A DNA stretch of 45,953 nt, from the NCBI GenBank assembly GCA_002339805.1, contig DDKW01000026.1:1-45953 (forward strand). Direction: 5' to 3'. Each line of letters starts with the position of its first letter. Positions within the stretch are counted from its first letter, which is position 1. Source of the stretch: Dehalococcoidia bacterium UBA2588. GTDB lineage: Bacteria; Chloroflexota; Dehalococcoidia; Lucifugimonadales; UBA3495. A program made the translations under genes and the position numbers. The notes under the pieces are model-generated. The model did no database searches and was not told the DNA's origin. It saw only the letters and a list, made by a program, of their open reading frames with translations. Below, piece by piece: positions 7,302-15,639 of the stretch.

Positions 7302-8612
7302 CTAATTCTTGTCTCTTGCAAAAAGAGGGACCAATAGTAAAGGAGCTAATATAGTGGTGATAATAGTCATTATGATACTTATCGTGAATACTGATTGGTT
7401 TATTATTCCTTGACTTAGTCCTATGCCAGCTATAATTAAGGCAACTTCCCCTCTTGGCATCATTCCTATACCGATTCTAGTGCTTTGCAATAAATTGAAT
7501 TTAAATGCAAGTGCAGGTAATCCAGAACCTAACACTTTTGTCAGGATTGCCACAACGGAGATTAATAATCCAGCGACTAGCGCGGTATGGATCGAGCTTA
7601 CGTCTACCAGCATGCCCATTACTACGAAAAATACTGGTACCAAGAAATTTTTAATAGGCTCGATGCTATGTTCGAGTTTTTCTTTTATTTGGGTGGTAGA
7701 AAATGCTAATCCTGCAGAGAATGCCCCGATTATGAATGCTAGTCCAAACATTTCCGCTAATCCAGAACATAATAATGCCAGGCCTAGAACAATTGGTATA
7801 TTTGCTTCGACGGAGCCTAATTTGTTAAGAAATTTCTCAATATATTTCGAGGTTAATAGACCAATGCCTGTTAAAGCTACCCAAAAGATTATGGCTTTGG
7901 CTCCAATTGCTCCTACTGACCACATATCAACTTTACCTGATATGCTTATGCCTACTATGATTGATAGGATCAGGATTCCTAGTATGTCATCGATTACAGC
8001 AGCGGCTATAATAGTTGTTCCTTCTGATGAAGTCAGTTTCCCTATATCGGCTAATACTCTTGCGGTGATACCTACAGAGGTTGCAGTGAGTATAGATCCC
8101 ATAAACAAAGCTTCTAAAGACCATATACCTGCCGGCCCAGCTATTCCTAGTAGCACACTTGAATAAGCTCCTAAGAAGAATGGGAATATTACTCCGCCTA
8201 ATGCAACTACCGTTGCTGGTCCTGAGTATTTAAGGAAAGTTTTAAAGTCTGTTTCCAAGCCTACAGCGAATAACAGAATTATGGATCCTATTTGGGCTAC
8301 TGAGAAGAGTTCGTTAGAAACTGGCAAAGCACCTGCTTCTAAAATATTTGGTAGTGGAAACAGTGGCCCAAAGAAAGGAAGTGGGAACGCTCCTAGTGCA
8401 AAGGGGCCAATTAAAATACCTACTCCTATTTCTGCTAGTACGGAGGGTATTTTAAGGTACTTGCTTGCTACAAAACCTGCCAATTTGGCGGCTATTAATA
8501 TAACTCCTATTTGGATTAAGAGTACAGTAACAATGTGTGTAATGTTTGAGGCACCCCCTCCGGATGCTGCCAGGTTGCTCATCGTGTTGGTGAATAAATT
8601 AAGTGTGTCCAT
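7302..8612 (-). CDS. CPA2-family Na+/H+ (cation:proton) antiporter
   Basis: 436 aa with about 12-13 hydrophobic segments, the expected size for the membrane domain alone. The motif AAAVIDDILGILILS carries the paired aspartates D208-D209 of electrogenic Na+/H+ antiporters (NapA/NhaA type). KIPSVLAEIGVGILIGP and LFAVGLETD are standard Na_H_Exchanger signatures. There is no C-terminal TrkA-N/RCK domain, so it is unlike KefB/KefC. Role: sodium extrusion and pH balance, consistent with a marine cell. ATG start with AGGA 7 nt upstream. Divergent from thrC across 133 nt. Confidence 0.9.
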   Translation of the reverse strand: MDTLNLFTNTMSNLAASGGGASNITHIVTVLLIQIGVILIAAKLAGFVASKYLKIPSVLAEIGVGILIGPFALGAFPLPFFGPLFPLPNILEAGALPVSNELFSVAQIGSIILLFAVGLETDFKTFLKYSGPATVVALGGVIFPFFLGAYSSVLLGIAGPAGIWSLEALFMGSILTATSVGITARVLADIGKLTSSEGTTIIAAAVIDDILGILILSIIVGISISGKVDMWSVGAIGAKAIIFWVALTGIGLLTSKYIEKFLNKLGSVEANIPIVLGLALLCSGLAEMFGLAFIIGAFSAGLAFSTTQIKEKLEHSIEPIKNFLVPVFFVVMGMLVDVSSIHTALVAGLLISVVAILTKVLGSGLPALAFKFNLLQSTRIGIGMMPRGEVALIIAGIGLSQGIINQSVFTISIIMTIITTILAPLLLVPLFARDKN

Positions 8613-8669
8613 GTCTATTCCTAAGCGTCTAAAGGTGATTTGTAATGGGAGATATTGTAGTAAATATAT

Positions 8670-8698
8670 TTGACATTGTATAGGTGCTTTGCTACCAT
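8670..8698 (+). promoter_or_regulatory. putative promoter of the thrC-NIL-sulfur carrier unit
   Basis: A consensus TTGACA (8670-8675) is followed after 17 nt by TACCAT (8693-8698), 47 nt before the GTG of thrC. The -35 is perfect and the -10 weak, so the call rests mainly on spacing and position in the divergent gap. Confidence 0.45.
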
Positions 8699-8745
8699 TT
8701 TTCGCTGGACGAAGGTAATAAACTCCTAGTTCGGAGAGATTTATA

Positions 8746-10017
8746 GTGGCGTATCTGAATGGCTTAAAATGTCGAGAATGTGGCAGAGACTATCCAACGG
8801 AACCGTTGAATGTGTGTGATTTTTGTTTCGGCCCTTTGGAAGTGGCATATGATTATTCCACAATTCGAGAAGTAGTTACCAGAGATGGAATAACTTCAGG
8901 TCCTTTAAGTATTTGGAGATATAAGGATTTATTGCCCGCCAGTGGCGAGAATCCAGTAGACATAATGACTGGTATGACTCCTTTGATAAAGGCGAACAAT
9001 CTAGGTAAAGAACTTGGTCTTAATAATTTATATATCAAGAATGATAGTGTAAATCCTTCATTTTCTTTCAAAGACAGAGTGGTTTCTGTTGCTTGCACGA
9101 AAGCAATTGAATTCGGCTATGAGGTTCTATCGTGTGCTTCAACTGGTAATTTAGCTGCGAGTGTGGCTGCTCATGCAGCTAGAGCAGGTATTAAAGCAGT
9201 TGTATTCATACCGGGAGACTTGGAACAAGGCAAGGTAATTAATGCTGCTATTTACGGCCCAACGATTATGGCAATTGATGGTAACTACGATGATGTGAAC
9301 CGGTTATGCAGCGAAATAGCTGATAATTATCCTTGGGCATTTGTAAACGTAAATATGCGTCCATATTATGCTGAAGGCAGTAAGACGCTTGGTTATGAAG
9401 TCGTAGAACAGTTGGATTGGCAAGTTCCTGATCATGTAGTGGTACCAGCCGCATCTGGAGCTATGTTTACTAAAATATGGAAAGGATTTAATGAATTAGC
9501 ATGTCTAGGACTTTTGGATGGAGTGGAAGGAATGTCTTTTGGTGAAGATCAGAATTCTGTTCACCATCCTTCTGTAAGCACTAAGATGCACATGGCACAA
9601 GCGTTTGGATGTTCACCTATAGCTGCAGCGTGGAACAATGGGCAAACTCATGTGGTTCCTGTTAAACCGGATACTATTGCTAAATCCTTAGCAATAGGCA
9701 ATCCCGCTGACGGTATATATGCTTTGAAAGTTATTAAAGAATCTGGGGGATCAGCTACAGCCACCCCAGAAGATACTGTAGCAGAAGGTATAGAATTATT
9801 GGCGCGGACAGAAGGAATATTCACTGAGACAGCTGGAGGGGTATCAATCTCTGTGCTTAAGTCATTGGTCGAATCTGGCGCTATCAAACAAAATGAACGA
9901 ACTGTAGTTTACATCACAGGGAACGGACTTAAAACTCAAGAGGTTGTCCAAGGTGCTGTAAATACGTTACCTATCAAACCCACAATGGATTCTTTTGAAT
10001 CTGCCTATAACGGGTAG
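8746..10017 (+). CDS. thrC: threonine synthase
   Basis: 423 aa. PLP enzyme converting O-phosphohomoserine to threonine. An N-terminal zinc ribbon is visible (C9-x2-C12 and C24-x2-C27), as in long-form bacterial and archaeal enzymes. The PLP lysine is K109 in NPSFSFKDR. CASTGNLAASVAAHAARAG is the phosphate-binding segment, and the SATATPEDTVAEGIELLARTEGIFTETAGG region is typical of the C-terminal part. Start at GTG 8746. The NIL-domain gene begins 6 nt after its stop and a ThiS/MoaD-like carrier follows. In this arrangement a related beta-replacement activity on phosphohomoserine using a thiocarboxylate is conceivable, but nothing in the sequence proves it. Confidence 0.92.
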   Translation: MAYLNGLKCRECGRDYPTEPLNVCDFCFGPLEVAYDYSTIREVVTRDGITSGPLSIWRYKDLLPASGENPVDIMTGMTPLIKANNLGKELGLNNLYIKNDSVNPSFSFKDRVVSVACTKAIEFGYEVLSCASTGNLAASVAAHAARAGIKAVVFIPGDLEQGKVINAAIYGPTIMAIDGNYDDVNRLCSEIADNYPWAFVNVNMRPYYAEGSKTLGYEVVEQLDWQVPDHVVVPAASGAMFTKIWKGFNELACLGLLDGVEGMSFGEDQNSVHHPSVSTKMHMAQAFGCSPIAAAWNNGQTHVVPVKPDTIAKSLAIGNPADGIYALKVIKESGGSATATPEDTVAEGIELLARTEGIFTETAGGVSISVLKSLVESGAIKQNERTVVYITGNGLKTQEVVQGAVNTLPIKPTMDSFESAYNG

Positions 10018-10023
10018 GTCATT

Positions 10024-10266
10024 ATGGCTAATAAAAGATACATATTTACATTTCCAACAAATATGATTACTGAGCCGGTCATATTTAACCTTGGTAGAGA
10101 CTTCGAAATTGAAACTAATATAAGACGAGCAGATATACGTGAAGATGCGGGTTGGGTTATATTGGAATTAAAAGGTACTGAGGAAGAAATTGATAAAGGT
10201 TTGCTTTGGGTTGCATCTAAGGGCGTCCGAGTAGATTCTATCAGCGGCGATCTAATTCAAGGATAA
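10024..10266 (+). CDS. NIL-domain protein
   Basis: 80 aa. The order RYIFTFPTNMITEPVIFNLGRDF, then ETNIRRADIREDAGWVILELKG and EEEIDKGLLWVASKGVRVD, matches the NIL domain, a ferredoxin-like ligand-binding fold first seen at the end of the methionine importer ATPase MetN. Stand-alone NIL proteins occur beside sulfur-carrier genes for homocysteine or methionine synthesis. Here it lies 6 nt after threonine synthase and 24 nt before the sulfur carrier. A regulatory or substrate-handing role in sulfur amino-acid synthesis is an inference from this context. Confidence 0.82.
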   Translation: MANKRYIFTFPTNMITEPVIFNLGRDFEIETNIRRADIREDAGWVILELKGTEEEIDKGLLWVASKGVRVDSISGDLIQG

Positions 10267-10290
10267 GTGTATCTATACTAAGGAGAAATT

Positions 10291-10569
10291 ATGAGTATTA
10301 CTGTTAGAATTCCTTCCCCATTACGAAGATTAACTGGTGGATCAGATATCGTAGATGCTGACGGGTCCAGCATATCTGGAGTAGTTGATAATCTTGAGTC
10401 TAATTATAATGGATTTAAAGAGCGATTGATCGATGAAAATGGGGAAATGAGATATTTCGTAAATTTGTATCTTAATGGCGAAGATGTAAGATTCTTGCAA
10501 GGTTTGGATACGGAAACCAAAGACGGAGATGAAATCAGTATAGTTCCTGCGGTTGCCGGTGGTATCTAA
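10291..10569 (+). CDS. ThiS/MoaD/CysO-like sulfur carrier protein
   Basis: 92 aa beta-grasp (ubiquitin-like) protein: MSITVRIPSPLRRLTGG at the start, VNLYLNGEDVRFLQGLDTE in the middle, and DGDEISIVPAVAGGI at the end. The penultimate GG is the site that is adenylated and converted to a thiocarboxylate in this family; CysO of Mycobacterium ends PAVAGG. Here one residue (Ile92) follows the GG, so a JAMM-type protease may have to remove it first, as for HcyS of Wolinella. Strong AAGGAG before the ATG. Third gene of the thrC unit; its end overlaps tgt tail-to-tail by 4 bp. Confidence 0.88.
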   Translation: MSITVRIPSPLRRLTGGSDIVDADGSSISGVVDNLESNYNGFKERLIDENGEMRYFVNLYLNGEDVRFLQGLDTETKDGDEISIVPAVAGGI

Positions 10570-11711
10570 TTACGGACGGCGTCGTTTTTAATATTGTTTG
10601 CAGTTTTGTAGGTCTGCCAGAAGGTGTTCCTGTAATTTTCAAACGTATCATTTAGGATTGATTCTCTTATATCTGTCATTAGATTAGCCATGAAAGTTAA
10701 ATTATGTATGCTAGCTAGTCTAAGGGCTAGTAGTTCCTTTGCTTTGAACAAATGATGTATGTATGCAGTCGAAAAGTTACTACACAGCATACAATTACAA
10801 TCAGTCTCAATAGCTATTTCTTGGTCTCTGAATTTTTGGTTAGTAATGTTAATGCGGCCATGCTTTGTATACAAAGATCCATTTCTTGCTACTCTCGTTG
10901 GCATCACACAATCAAACATATCCACCCCTGAGGCCACTCCTTCCACTAAATCTTCCGGAGAACCAACTCCCATTAGATACCTAGGTTTTTCTGGAGATAA
11001 ATACCGATTGCATAGATTAACGATGTCATACATTGTGGTTTTACTCTCTCCCACAGCTAAACCACCTATTGCGTATCCTTCAAAATCTAGAGATGACATA
11101 AACTCTAGTGATTTAAGTCTTAATTCTGTTGAAGCACCTCCCTGAATGATTCCAAATAGTGATTGCATGTTGTCATCACCAAATTCATAGAAAGTTTGTT
11201 TGCAAGTGCTAGCCCACCGATGAGTTCTATTCATGGCCGCTTCAACTTCAACTTGTGATGCTCCATATTCTATACAATGGTCAAAACACATGATTATATC
11301 TGCGCCGATTTTAATTTGGTTAATTGTTGCTTGTTCAGGGTCAATAAAATGGAGAGAACCATCGGACTGCGATTTAAAAGTGATTCCTTCATCAGTGATT
11401 TTATTTGTTTCACTTAAACTAAATGCTTGAAACCCTCCACTATCAGTTAGAATTGGATTATCCCATTTCATAAACGCATGAAGGCCCCCAAAATCTTTGA
11501 TTAAATCAACTCCGGGTTGTAGTGATAAGTGGTATGCATTGCCTAAAATTATTGATGCACCAGTATTTTTGATCTCATCAGGTGATAGCGCTTTGACTGT
11601 GGCTTGTGTTCCTACCGGCATAAATATGGGTGTTGATACCCTGCCGTGGAGCGTGTTAAACTCCGCAGCGCGAGCAGTACCAGAGGTGCGTATTAATTTA
11701 AATTCATCCAT
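10566..11711 (-). CDS. tgt: queuine/preQ1 tRNA-ribosyltransferase
   Basis: 381 aa counted from ATG 11711; a GTG two codons earlier (11717) is also possible. No clear ribosome site decides. Exchanges guanine at tRNA position 34 for preQ1 (bacteria) on the way to queuosine. Positions counted from the GTG: D92 in ILTDSGGFQAFS (general acid/base), D269 in VDMFDCVMPTR (nucleophile), and the zinc ligands C307, C309, C312 and H338 in DCNCMLC plus SIHN. GGLAVGE is the base-binding loop. No other queuosine gene is in the window. Convergent with the sulfur-carrier gene. Confidence 0.96.
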   Translation of the reverse strand: MDEFKLIRTSGTARAAEFNTLHGRVSTPIFMPVGTQATVKALSPDEIKNTGASIILGNAYHLSLQPGVDLIKDFGGLHAFMKWDNPILTDSGGFQAFSLSETNKITDEGITFKSQSDGSLHFIDPEQATINQIKIGADIIMCFDHCIEYGASQVEVEAAMNRTHRWASTCKQTFYEFGDDNMQSLFGIIQGGASTELRLKSLEFMSSLDFEGYAIGGLAVGESKTTMYDIVNLCNRYLSPEKPRYLMGVGSPEDLVEGVASGVDMFDCVMPTRVARNGSLYTKHGRINITNQKFRDQEIAIETDCNCMLCSNFSTAYIHHLFKAKELLALRLASIHNLTFMANLMTDIRESILNDTFENYRNTFWQTYKTANNIKNDAVRN

Positions 11712-11798
11712 AATCACAAAATCTACTGGGTTATACGGAGATCATTATAAACATTGGTTGCAGAATTGGTAATAGATCTAATCACTGACATTTCCAGC

Positions 11799-11909
11799 AT
11801 GAACAATCTAGTGTGGGCTTTATTTGTGATGGCTACCGTTGGAGTTATATCTGTGGGTCTTTGGTTTATTCTAAAATTCATATTGATTGTTGCAAGGAAA
11901 ATGGTATAG
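11799..11909 (+). CDS. possible 36-residue single-pass membrane peptide
   Basis: An ATG at 11799 opens 36 codons dominated by one hydrophobic stretch (VWALFVMATVGVISVGLWFI) and a basic end (RKMV). The same frame could start at TTG 11766. The stop is 4 nt before the ATG of the TauE/SafE gene, an arrangement that would allow translational coupling. No good ribosome site precedes the ATG and I know no homolog, so it may be chance. Confidence 0.3.
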   Translation: MNNLVWALFVMATVGVISVGLWFILKFILIVARKMV

Positions 11910-11913
11910 CAAT

Positions 11914-12939
11914 ATGTTTTTTCCTAATGCAGAAATTGTATTGAATCCTTTTTTACTAGTTGCCTTAGGATTAATTGTAGGAACTTTGAGTGGATTTTTT
12001 GGAATAGGTGGAGGTTTTTTAATTACCGGTAGCCTACTGGTGTTAGGTGTACCTCCCTTATATGCTGTGGGTACAGGAATCACCTTGGTAATGGGTACAG
12101 CGATAATCAGTACTCTAAAGCATAGGCAGTTGGGTAATGTTGATTTGAAATTCGGATTTTGTTTGATTTGTGGAACAATGCCAGCAGTTTATATTGCTGA
12201 AAGATTGAATCAAGTGTTGGATGCGAATGATATGGCATCTCCAGTGATACAAGGTTTATATTTTTTGATGTTGTGCGGTATTGGATCTTTCATTACCTAT
12301 GATTCCATACGAAATAAAGCTGGAAAGAATGCCAAAACTTCAAAAATGATACTAAGGAATCTTAGAATTGGTCCTGAATTCATATATATTCCTCTTTTGG
12401 GTAAGCGATCTTTATACCTGAAATTTCCCGTAGCAGGCATAGATTCAATGTCGGTATTGGTGATATTGATGATTGGGTTTTGTGTAGGGTTCATGGCAGG
12501 GCTCCTTGGCGCAGGAGGAGGATTTATTATGATGCCTGTTTTGATATATCTGGTGGGTGTACCTACAACAGTTGCTATAGGAACAGATTTACTGCAAGTG
12601 ATAGTTACAGGCTCATTGGGAACTTTCTTATATTCATTGTCAGGAAAGGTTGATTTGCTTATGGCTGTGTTTATGTTGGTTCCGGCTTTTTTCTTATCAC
12701 AAGTTGGCGCAATGGCCACTAAATTTGTTGATGCAAGCAAAATTAGATCAGTATATGGCGCATTGTTAATCGCGGGAGGACTGGCAGTTGGATTAGAATA
12801 TATTTCTGGATTTGTTACACATAATAATGTGTTGAATTATGCTGCAATAATTATTTTATTAGGCTTTTCAGCAATTGTGTCTCTGTGGATACTACTAATG
12901 TATGTTAAGGGACTAATAGTAGAAAAGTTAATTAATTAA
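11914..12939 (+). CDS. TauE/SafE-family sulfite/anion exporter permease
   Basis: 341 aa from ATG 11914. A longer reading from TTG 11887 adds nine residues (LQGKWYSN) that do not look like family sequence, so the ATG is preferred. The TauE/SafE signature is duplicated: LGLIVGTLSGFFGIGGGFLITGSLLVLGVP near the N-terminus and GFCVGFMAGLLGAGGGFIMMPVL in the second half. About 8 membrane segments with a polar loop near residues 125-165. Members export sulfite, sulfoacetate or other small organic anions. Substrate unknown; the nearby thrC-sulfur carrier unit is suggestive only. Its end overlaps aroB tail-to-tail by 12 bp. Confidence 0.9.
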   Translation: MFFPNAEIVLNPFLLVALGLIVGTLSGFFGIGGGFLITGSLLVLGVPPLYAVGTGITLVMGTAIISTLKHRQLGNVDLKFGFCLICGTMPAVYIAERLNQVLDANDMASPVIQGLYFLMLCGIGSFITYDSIRNKAGKNAKTSKMILRNLRIGPEFIYIPLLGKRSLYLKFPVAGIDSMSVLVILMIGFCVGFMAGLLGAGGGFIMMPVLIYLVGVPTTVAIGTDLLQVIVTGSLGTFLYSLSGKVDLLMAVFMLVPAFFLSQVGAMATKFVDASKIRSVYGALLIAGGLAVGLEYISGFVTHNNVLNYAAIIILLGFSAIVSLWILLMYVKGLIVEKLIN

Positions 12940-14028
12940 TTCCGATACCACATTTTGCACTATTTCAACTGGAACATCATGTCTTGTAATCGCTTTACCA
13001 ATGGAATCTAGCAATACCCATTGATTTCTTCCAGATAAGCTTTTTTTGTCTAGGGCCATTGCGTTGTTGAATGCTTCGATGTTGATGTTTTCAGCGTTGA
13101 TTGGCAGATTATATTGAGTTAATAATTTAAGGTGTCTTTGTACAAGTTCTTCATCGATCAGGCCCATGTGCTGAGCTATTTTAGACGCAGCAACCATACC
13201 TACAGATACCCCTTCTCCATGCATAAACCTACCATATTCTGTTGAAGCCTCTAAAGCATGACCAACAGTGTGGCCATAGTTAAGAAGTATCCGCAAGCCT
13301 AAAGTCTCTCTTTCGTCTTGGCTTACAATATTTGCTTTAATGGCCATACTTCTTTTGATGACATCGGTAGATAATTCTGGCTCTAACTCCATCAACGCTT
13401 GTGAATTATCTTCAAATACATCGACTAGTTGTTGATCTACGATAAAGCCATGTTTTATAGCTTCAGCCCAACCTTCTGAAAGTTCTCGTTTACCCAGTGA
13501 CCGTAAAGAGGCTACATCTGCTATTACAGCTTTGGGTTGGTAAAACGCCCCTATTAGATTTTTACCTTGGGGTAAATTTACTGCAACTTTACCTCCTATT
13601 GATGCATCTACCATGGAAGCCATGCTCGTAGGAACTTGTATAAATGGTACTCCACGCAAAAATGTAGCGGCTACATAGCCTGCTAGATCTCCTACAACTC
13701 CCCCTCCTACTGCTATGATTAAATGTCTTCGTTCTGCTTTTCGATCAACTAGCCATTTGTATATCTCATTTGCCGAGTTTTGGTTTTTACTTTGTTCTCC
13801 TGCTGGAAATACAAAGCTGTGCGCTTTTATTCCGGATTTTTGCAGAGCCCATTGAACTTGACGTCCGTAGGGGTTCATCACATTACTATCACTTATAATG
13901 TATACAGGTCCAGAAAATCCAAGTTCCGTTACTATATCTCCTAGATTGTCTAGTATTCCCCATCCTACTTTTATAGGGTAGGATCCACCTGAATGGTTGA
14001 CTGTTGCTGCAAGAGTTGCATCTGACAT
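12928..14028 (-). CDS. aroB: 3-dehydroquinate synthase
   Basis: 366 aa, usual length. Second step of the shikimate pathway: DAHP to 3-dehydroquinate, NAD+ and divalent-metal dependent. Visible: AVGGGVVGDLAGYVAATFLRGVPF (NAD-binding glycine-rich region), SMVDASIGGKVAVNLPQGKNLIGAFYQP, EGWAEAIKHGF, and the metal-ligand histidines in LLNYGHTVGHALE and MHGEGVSVGM. ATG start at 14028, 14 nt downstream of the aroK stop, so aroK and aroB are co-transcribed, as in many bacteria. Confidence 0.97.
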   Translation of the reverse strand: MSDATLAATVNHSGGSYPIKVGWGILDNLGDIVTELGFSGPVYIISDSNVMNPYGRQVQWALQKSGIKAHSFVFPAGEQSKNQNSANEIYKWLVDRKAERRHLIIAVGGGVVGDLAGYVAATFLRGVPFIQVPTSMASMVDASIGGKVAVNLPQGKNLIGAFYQPKAVIADVASLRSLGKRELSEGWAEAIKHGFIVDQQLVDVFEDNSQALMELEPELSTDVIKRSMAIKANIVSQDERETLGLRILLNYGHTVGHALEASTEYGRFMHGEGVSVGMVAASKIAQHMGLIDEELVQRHLKLLTQYNLPINAENINIEAFNNAMALDKKSLSGRNQWVLLDSIGKAITRHDVPVEIVQNVVSELIN

Positions 14029-14042
14029 AAATTATTTTCCCT

Positions 14043-14564
14043 TCACTGAATTTCTATATGGCCTAAAATTTGGCTTGAGAGTTCCTCTACAGTTTTTGAG
14101 TTAGCATCTATTTTGAAATGTGCTTTTTCATAAAATGGTTGTCTTTCATTCAGAAGTGCATCGATTCGTTCTTCAAAATCAGGATGAGACAACATCGGAC
14201 GCTCGCTTTGATCATACTTAATTCTTTGTAATACGGTATTCCGATTTACGTCAAGCCAGAAGACTTTACCTGAAGACAGCATTATACTCTGGTTTTGTAA
14301 GCTGATAAATGCACCTCCACCAGTACAAATTATTTGGTTAGACTGATCGCACGTTTTCTGAATTATTTCTTTTTCAGATTCCCTGAATCGGTTCTCACCA
14401 TGTGTTTTGAAAAATTCTGCTATGGATGTGCCAAATTGTTCAACAAGCAGTTGGTCTGTGTCCACAAACGTACGATTCGTTATGCTAGATAAATAAGTAC
14501 CTACAGTGGTTTTCCCTGAGGCCATAAATCCCACTAGAATGATATTGTCATTAGCGATATTCAT
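14043..14564 (-). CDS. aroK: shikimate kinase
   Basis: 173 aa from the ATG at 14564; a longer reading from 14618 would add 18 residues and run into the end of the VOC gene, so the internal ATG is chosen. Phosphorylates shikimate with ATP. Seen: P-loop GFMASGKTTVG, the shikimate-binding FVDTD and RFRESEKEII segments, CTGGGAF, and the lid/adenine region with YDQSERPML. Single-domain P-loop kinase of normal size. Lies 17 nt after the double VOC gene and 14 nt before aroB. Confidence 0.95.
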   Translation of the reverse strand: MNIANDNIILVGFMASGKTTVGTYLSSITNRTFVDTDQLLVEQFGTSIAEFFKTHGENRFRESEKEIIQKTCDQSNQIICTGGGAFISLQNQSIMLSSGKVFWLDVNRNTVLQRIKYDQSERPMLSHPDFEERIDALLNERQPFYEKAHFKIDANSKTVEELSSQILGHIEIQ

Positions 14565-14581
14565 TTTGGAATATTTTAAAA

Positions 14582-15388
14582 TTAACTTGGCAACTGGGTG
14601 AGGTGCATTCCTGTGCACAGGCTACTCGGCTTGTCAAAATATAATAATTTCTGACCTACTCGATTGGTAATTGGTTCATCCGCTACAAAATTAACACCTA
14701 CTTGCTTGCAAGTTTCGATTTCCTTTTCTATATTTTCTACTACTAACCCAATGTGGTCTAAAATTATCTCTTCACCTTGCAATAATGATTGGTCTAGTGG
14801 TTCGATTAACTCAACTTGTACATTTCCGAAATTAACATATCCATTTCGGGCACCTCTTACTGATTTACCAATACCTCCAACTGCAACTGCGCCAAATTTA
14901 TCCTCGTACCAAGCAACTATGGTATCTACATTTTTGACTAGGTAGCCAGCATGGACAATATCTATAACTGGTAGGCCTTCACCGTAACCTTCTGTATTCG
15001 GAGTGCTAGGAAGTTCGGTAAGATGGATGTTGCAGTTTAAAGTTGTGCTGTTATCAAAATACAAGACTTTTTGGCCTAATGGGTTGACATTAGGGGTGTC
15101 AGACACGAATTTAAATCCTTTAGAAGTTAATTCAATAACTTCATTTGTGATGCTATCCACTCTGTATCCGACGTGGTGCATAATCATTTCTCCTTCAGGG
15201 ATGAAAGATACATCTGTGGGTTGAATTATTTCTATCTCGATTTGTCCAAAATGAATGAATCCATTCCCACTTCCATCAGGCGATCGTCTTCCAGGTAAAA
15301 ATTTCCCGCCGAAAATATTAGTGAACCAGGTTGCGGCTTCATTTAAATCTCTTACTTGATATCCTAAATGTTGGATTTTTGTAAACAT
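14582..15388 (-). CDS. tandem VOC (glyoxalase-like) domain protein
   Basis: 268 aa from ATG 15388, chosen because GGAGG sits 5 nt upstream; an upstream ATG at 15430 lacks one. Two clear copies of the vicinal-oxygen-chelate unit: residues about 3-120 (HLGYQVRDLNEAATWFTNIFG ... EIEIIQP ... HHVGYRV) and about 138-268 (HAGYLVKNVDTIVAWYEDKFG ... VELIEP ... DHIGLVV). The repeated His and Glu positions fit a metal site. The copies are closest in style to methylmalonyl-CoA epimerase or 4-HPPD-type domains. Substrate unknown. It heads the unit with aroK and aroB. Confidence 0.85.
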   Translation of the reverse strand: MFTKIQHLGYQVRDLNEAATWFTNIFGGKFLPGRRSPDGSGNGFIHFGQIEIEIIQPTDVSFIPEGEMIMHHVGYRVDSITNEVIELTSKGFKFVSDTPNVNPLGQKVLYFDNSTTLNCNIHLTELPSTPNTEGYGEGLPVIDIVHAGYLVKNVDTIVAWYEDKFGAVAVGGIGKSVRGARNGYVNFGNVQVELIEPLDQSLLQGEEIILDHIGLVVENIEKEIETCKQVGVNFVADEPITNRVGQKLLYFDKPSSLCTGMHLTQLPS

Positions 15389-15517
15389 TATTCCTCCACG
15401 GTTCATATAGAATTTGGCAGTCTGGAACAATGATATTATTTGATTTTAGGTTTGTCTATTGGACTTTTAAAAAGAATGTAGAAGCTTCTCCGATGAAATA
15501 CCCGGCCTAACAAGCAC

Positions 15518-15546
15518 TACAAAAGCAATAGAATTTTAGTTATAAT
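15518..15546 (+). promoter_or_regulatory. putative promoter of the tetrapyrrole operon
   Basis: A perfect TATAAT (15541-15546) lies 93 nt before the ATG at 15640. The hexamer 17 nt upstream is TACAAA (15518-15523), a poor -35. The gap 15389-15639 is divergent, and this is the best -10 in it. The roughly 85-nt leader may hold regulation, but I see no recognisable riboswitch. Confidence 0.45.
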
Positions 15547-15639
15547 TAAGAGATGTGAAAAACCAAAATGTGAGGGACAATGGTTGTAACTGCGAACAAA
15601 TTCTGTTTGACGTGTCATCGTTCCTAATTAAGGATTTAA

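Noticed and set aside
7423..8166. Long open frame (247 codons) on the plus strand across the antiporter gene.
   Set aside because: Antisense shadow of a clear membrane protein; composition (Ile/Pro/Asn/Thr-rich) is the mirror of hydrophobic codons.
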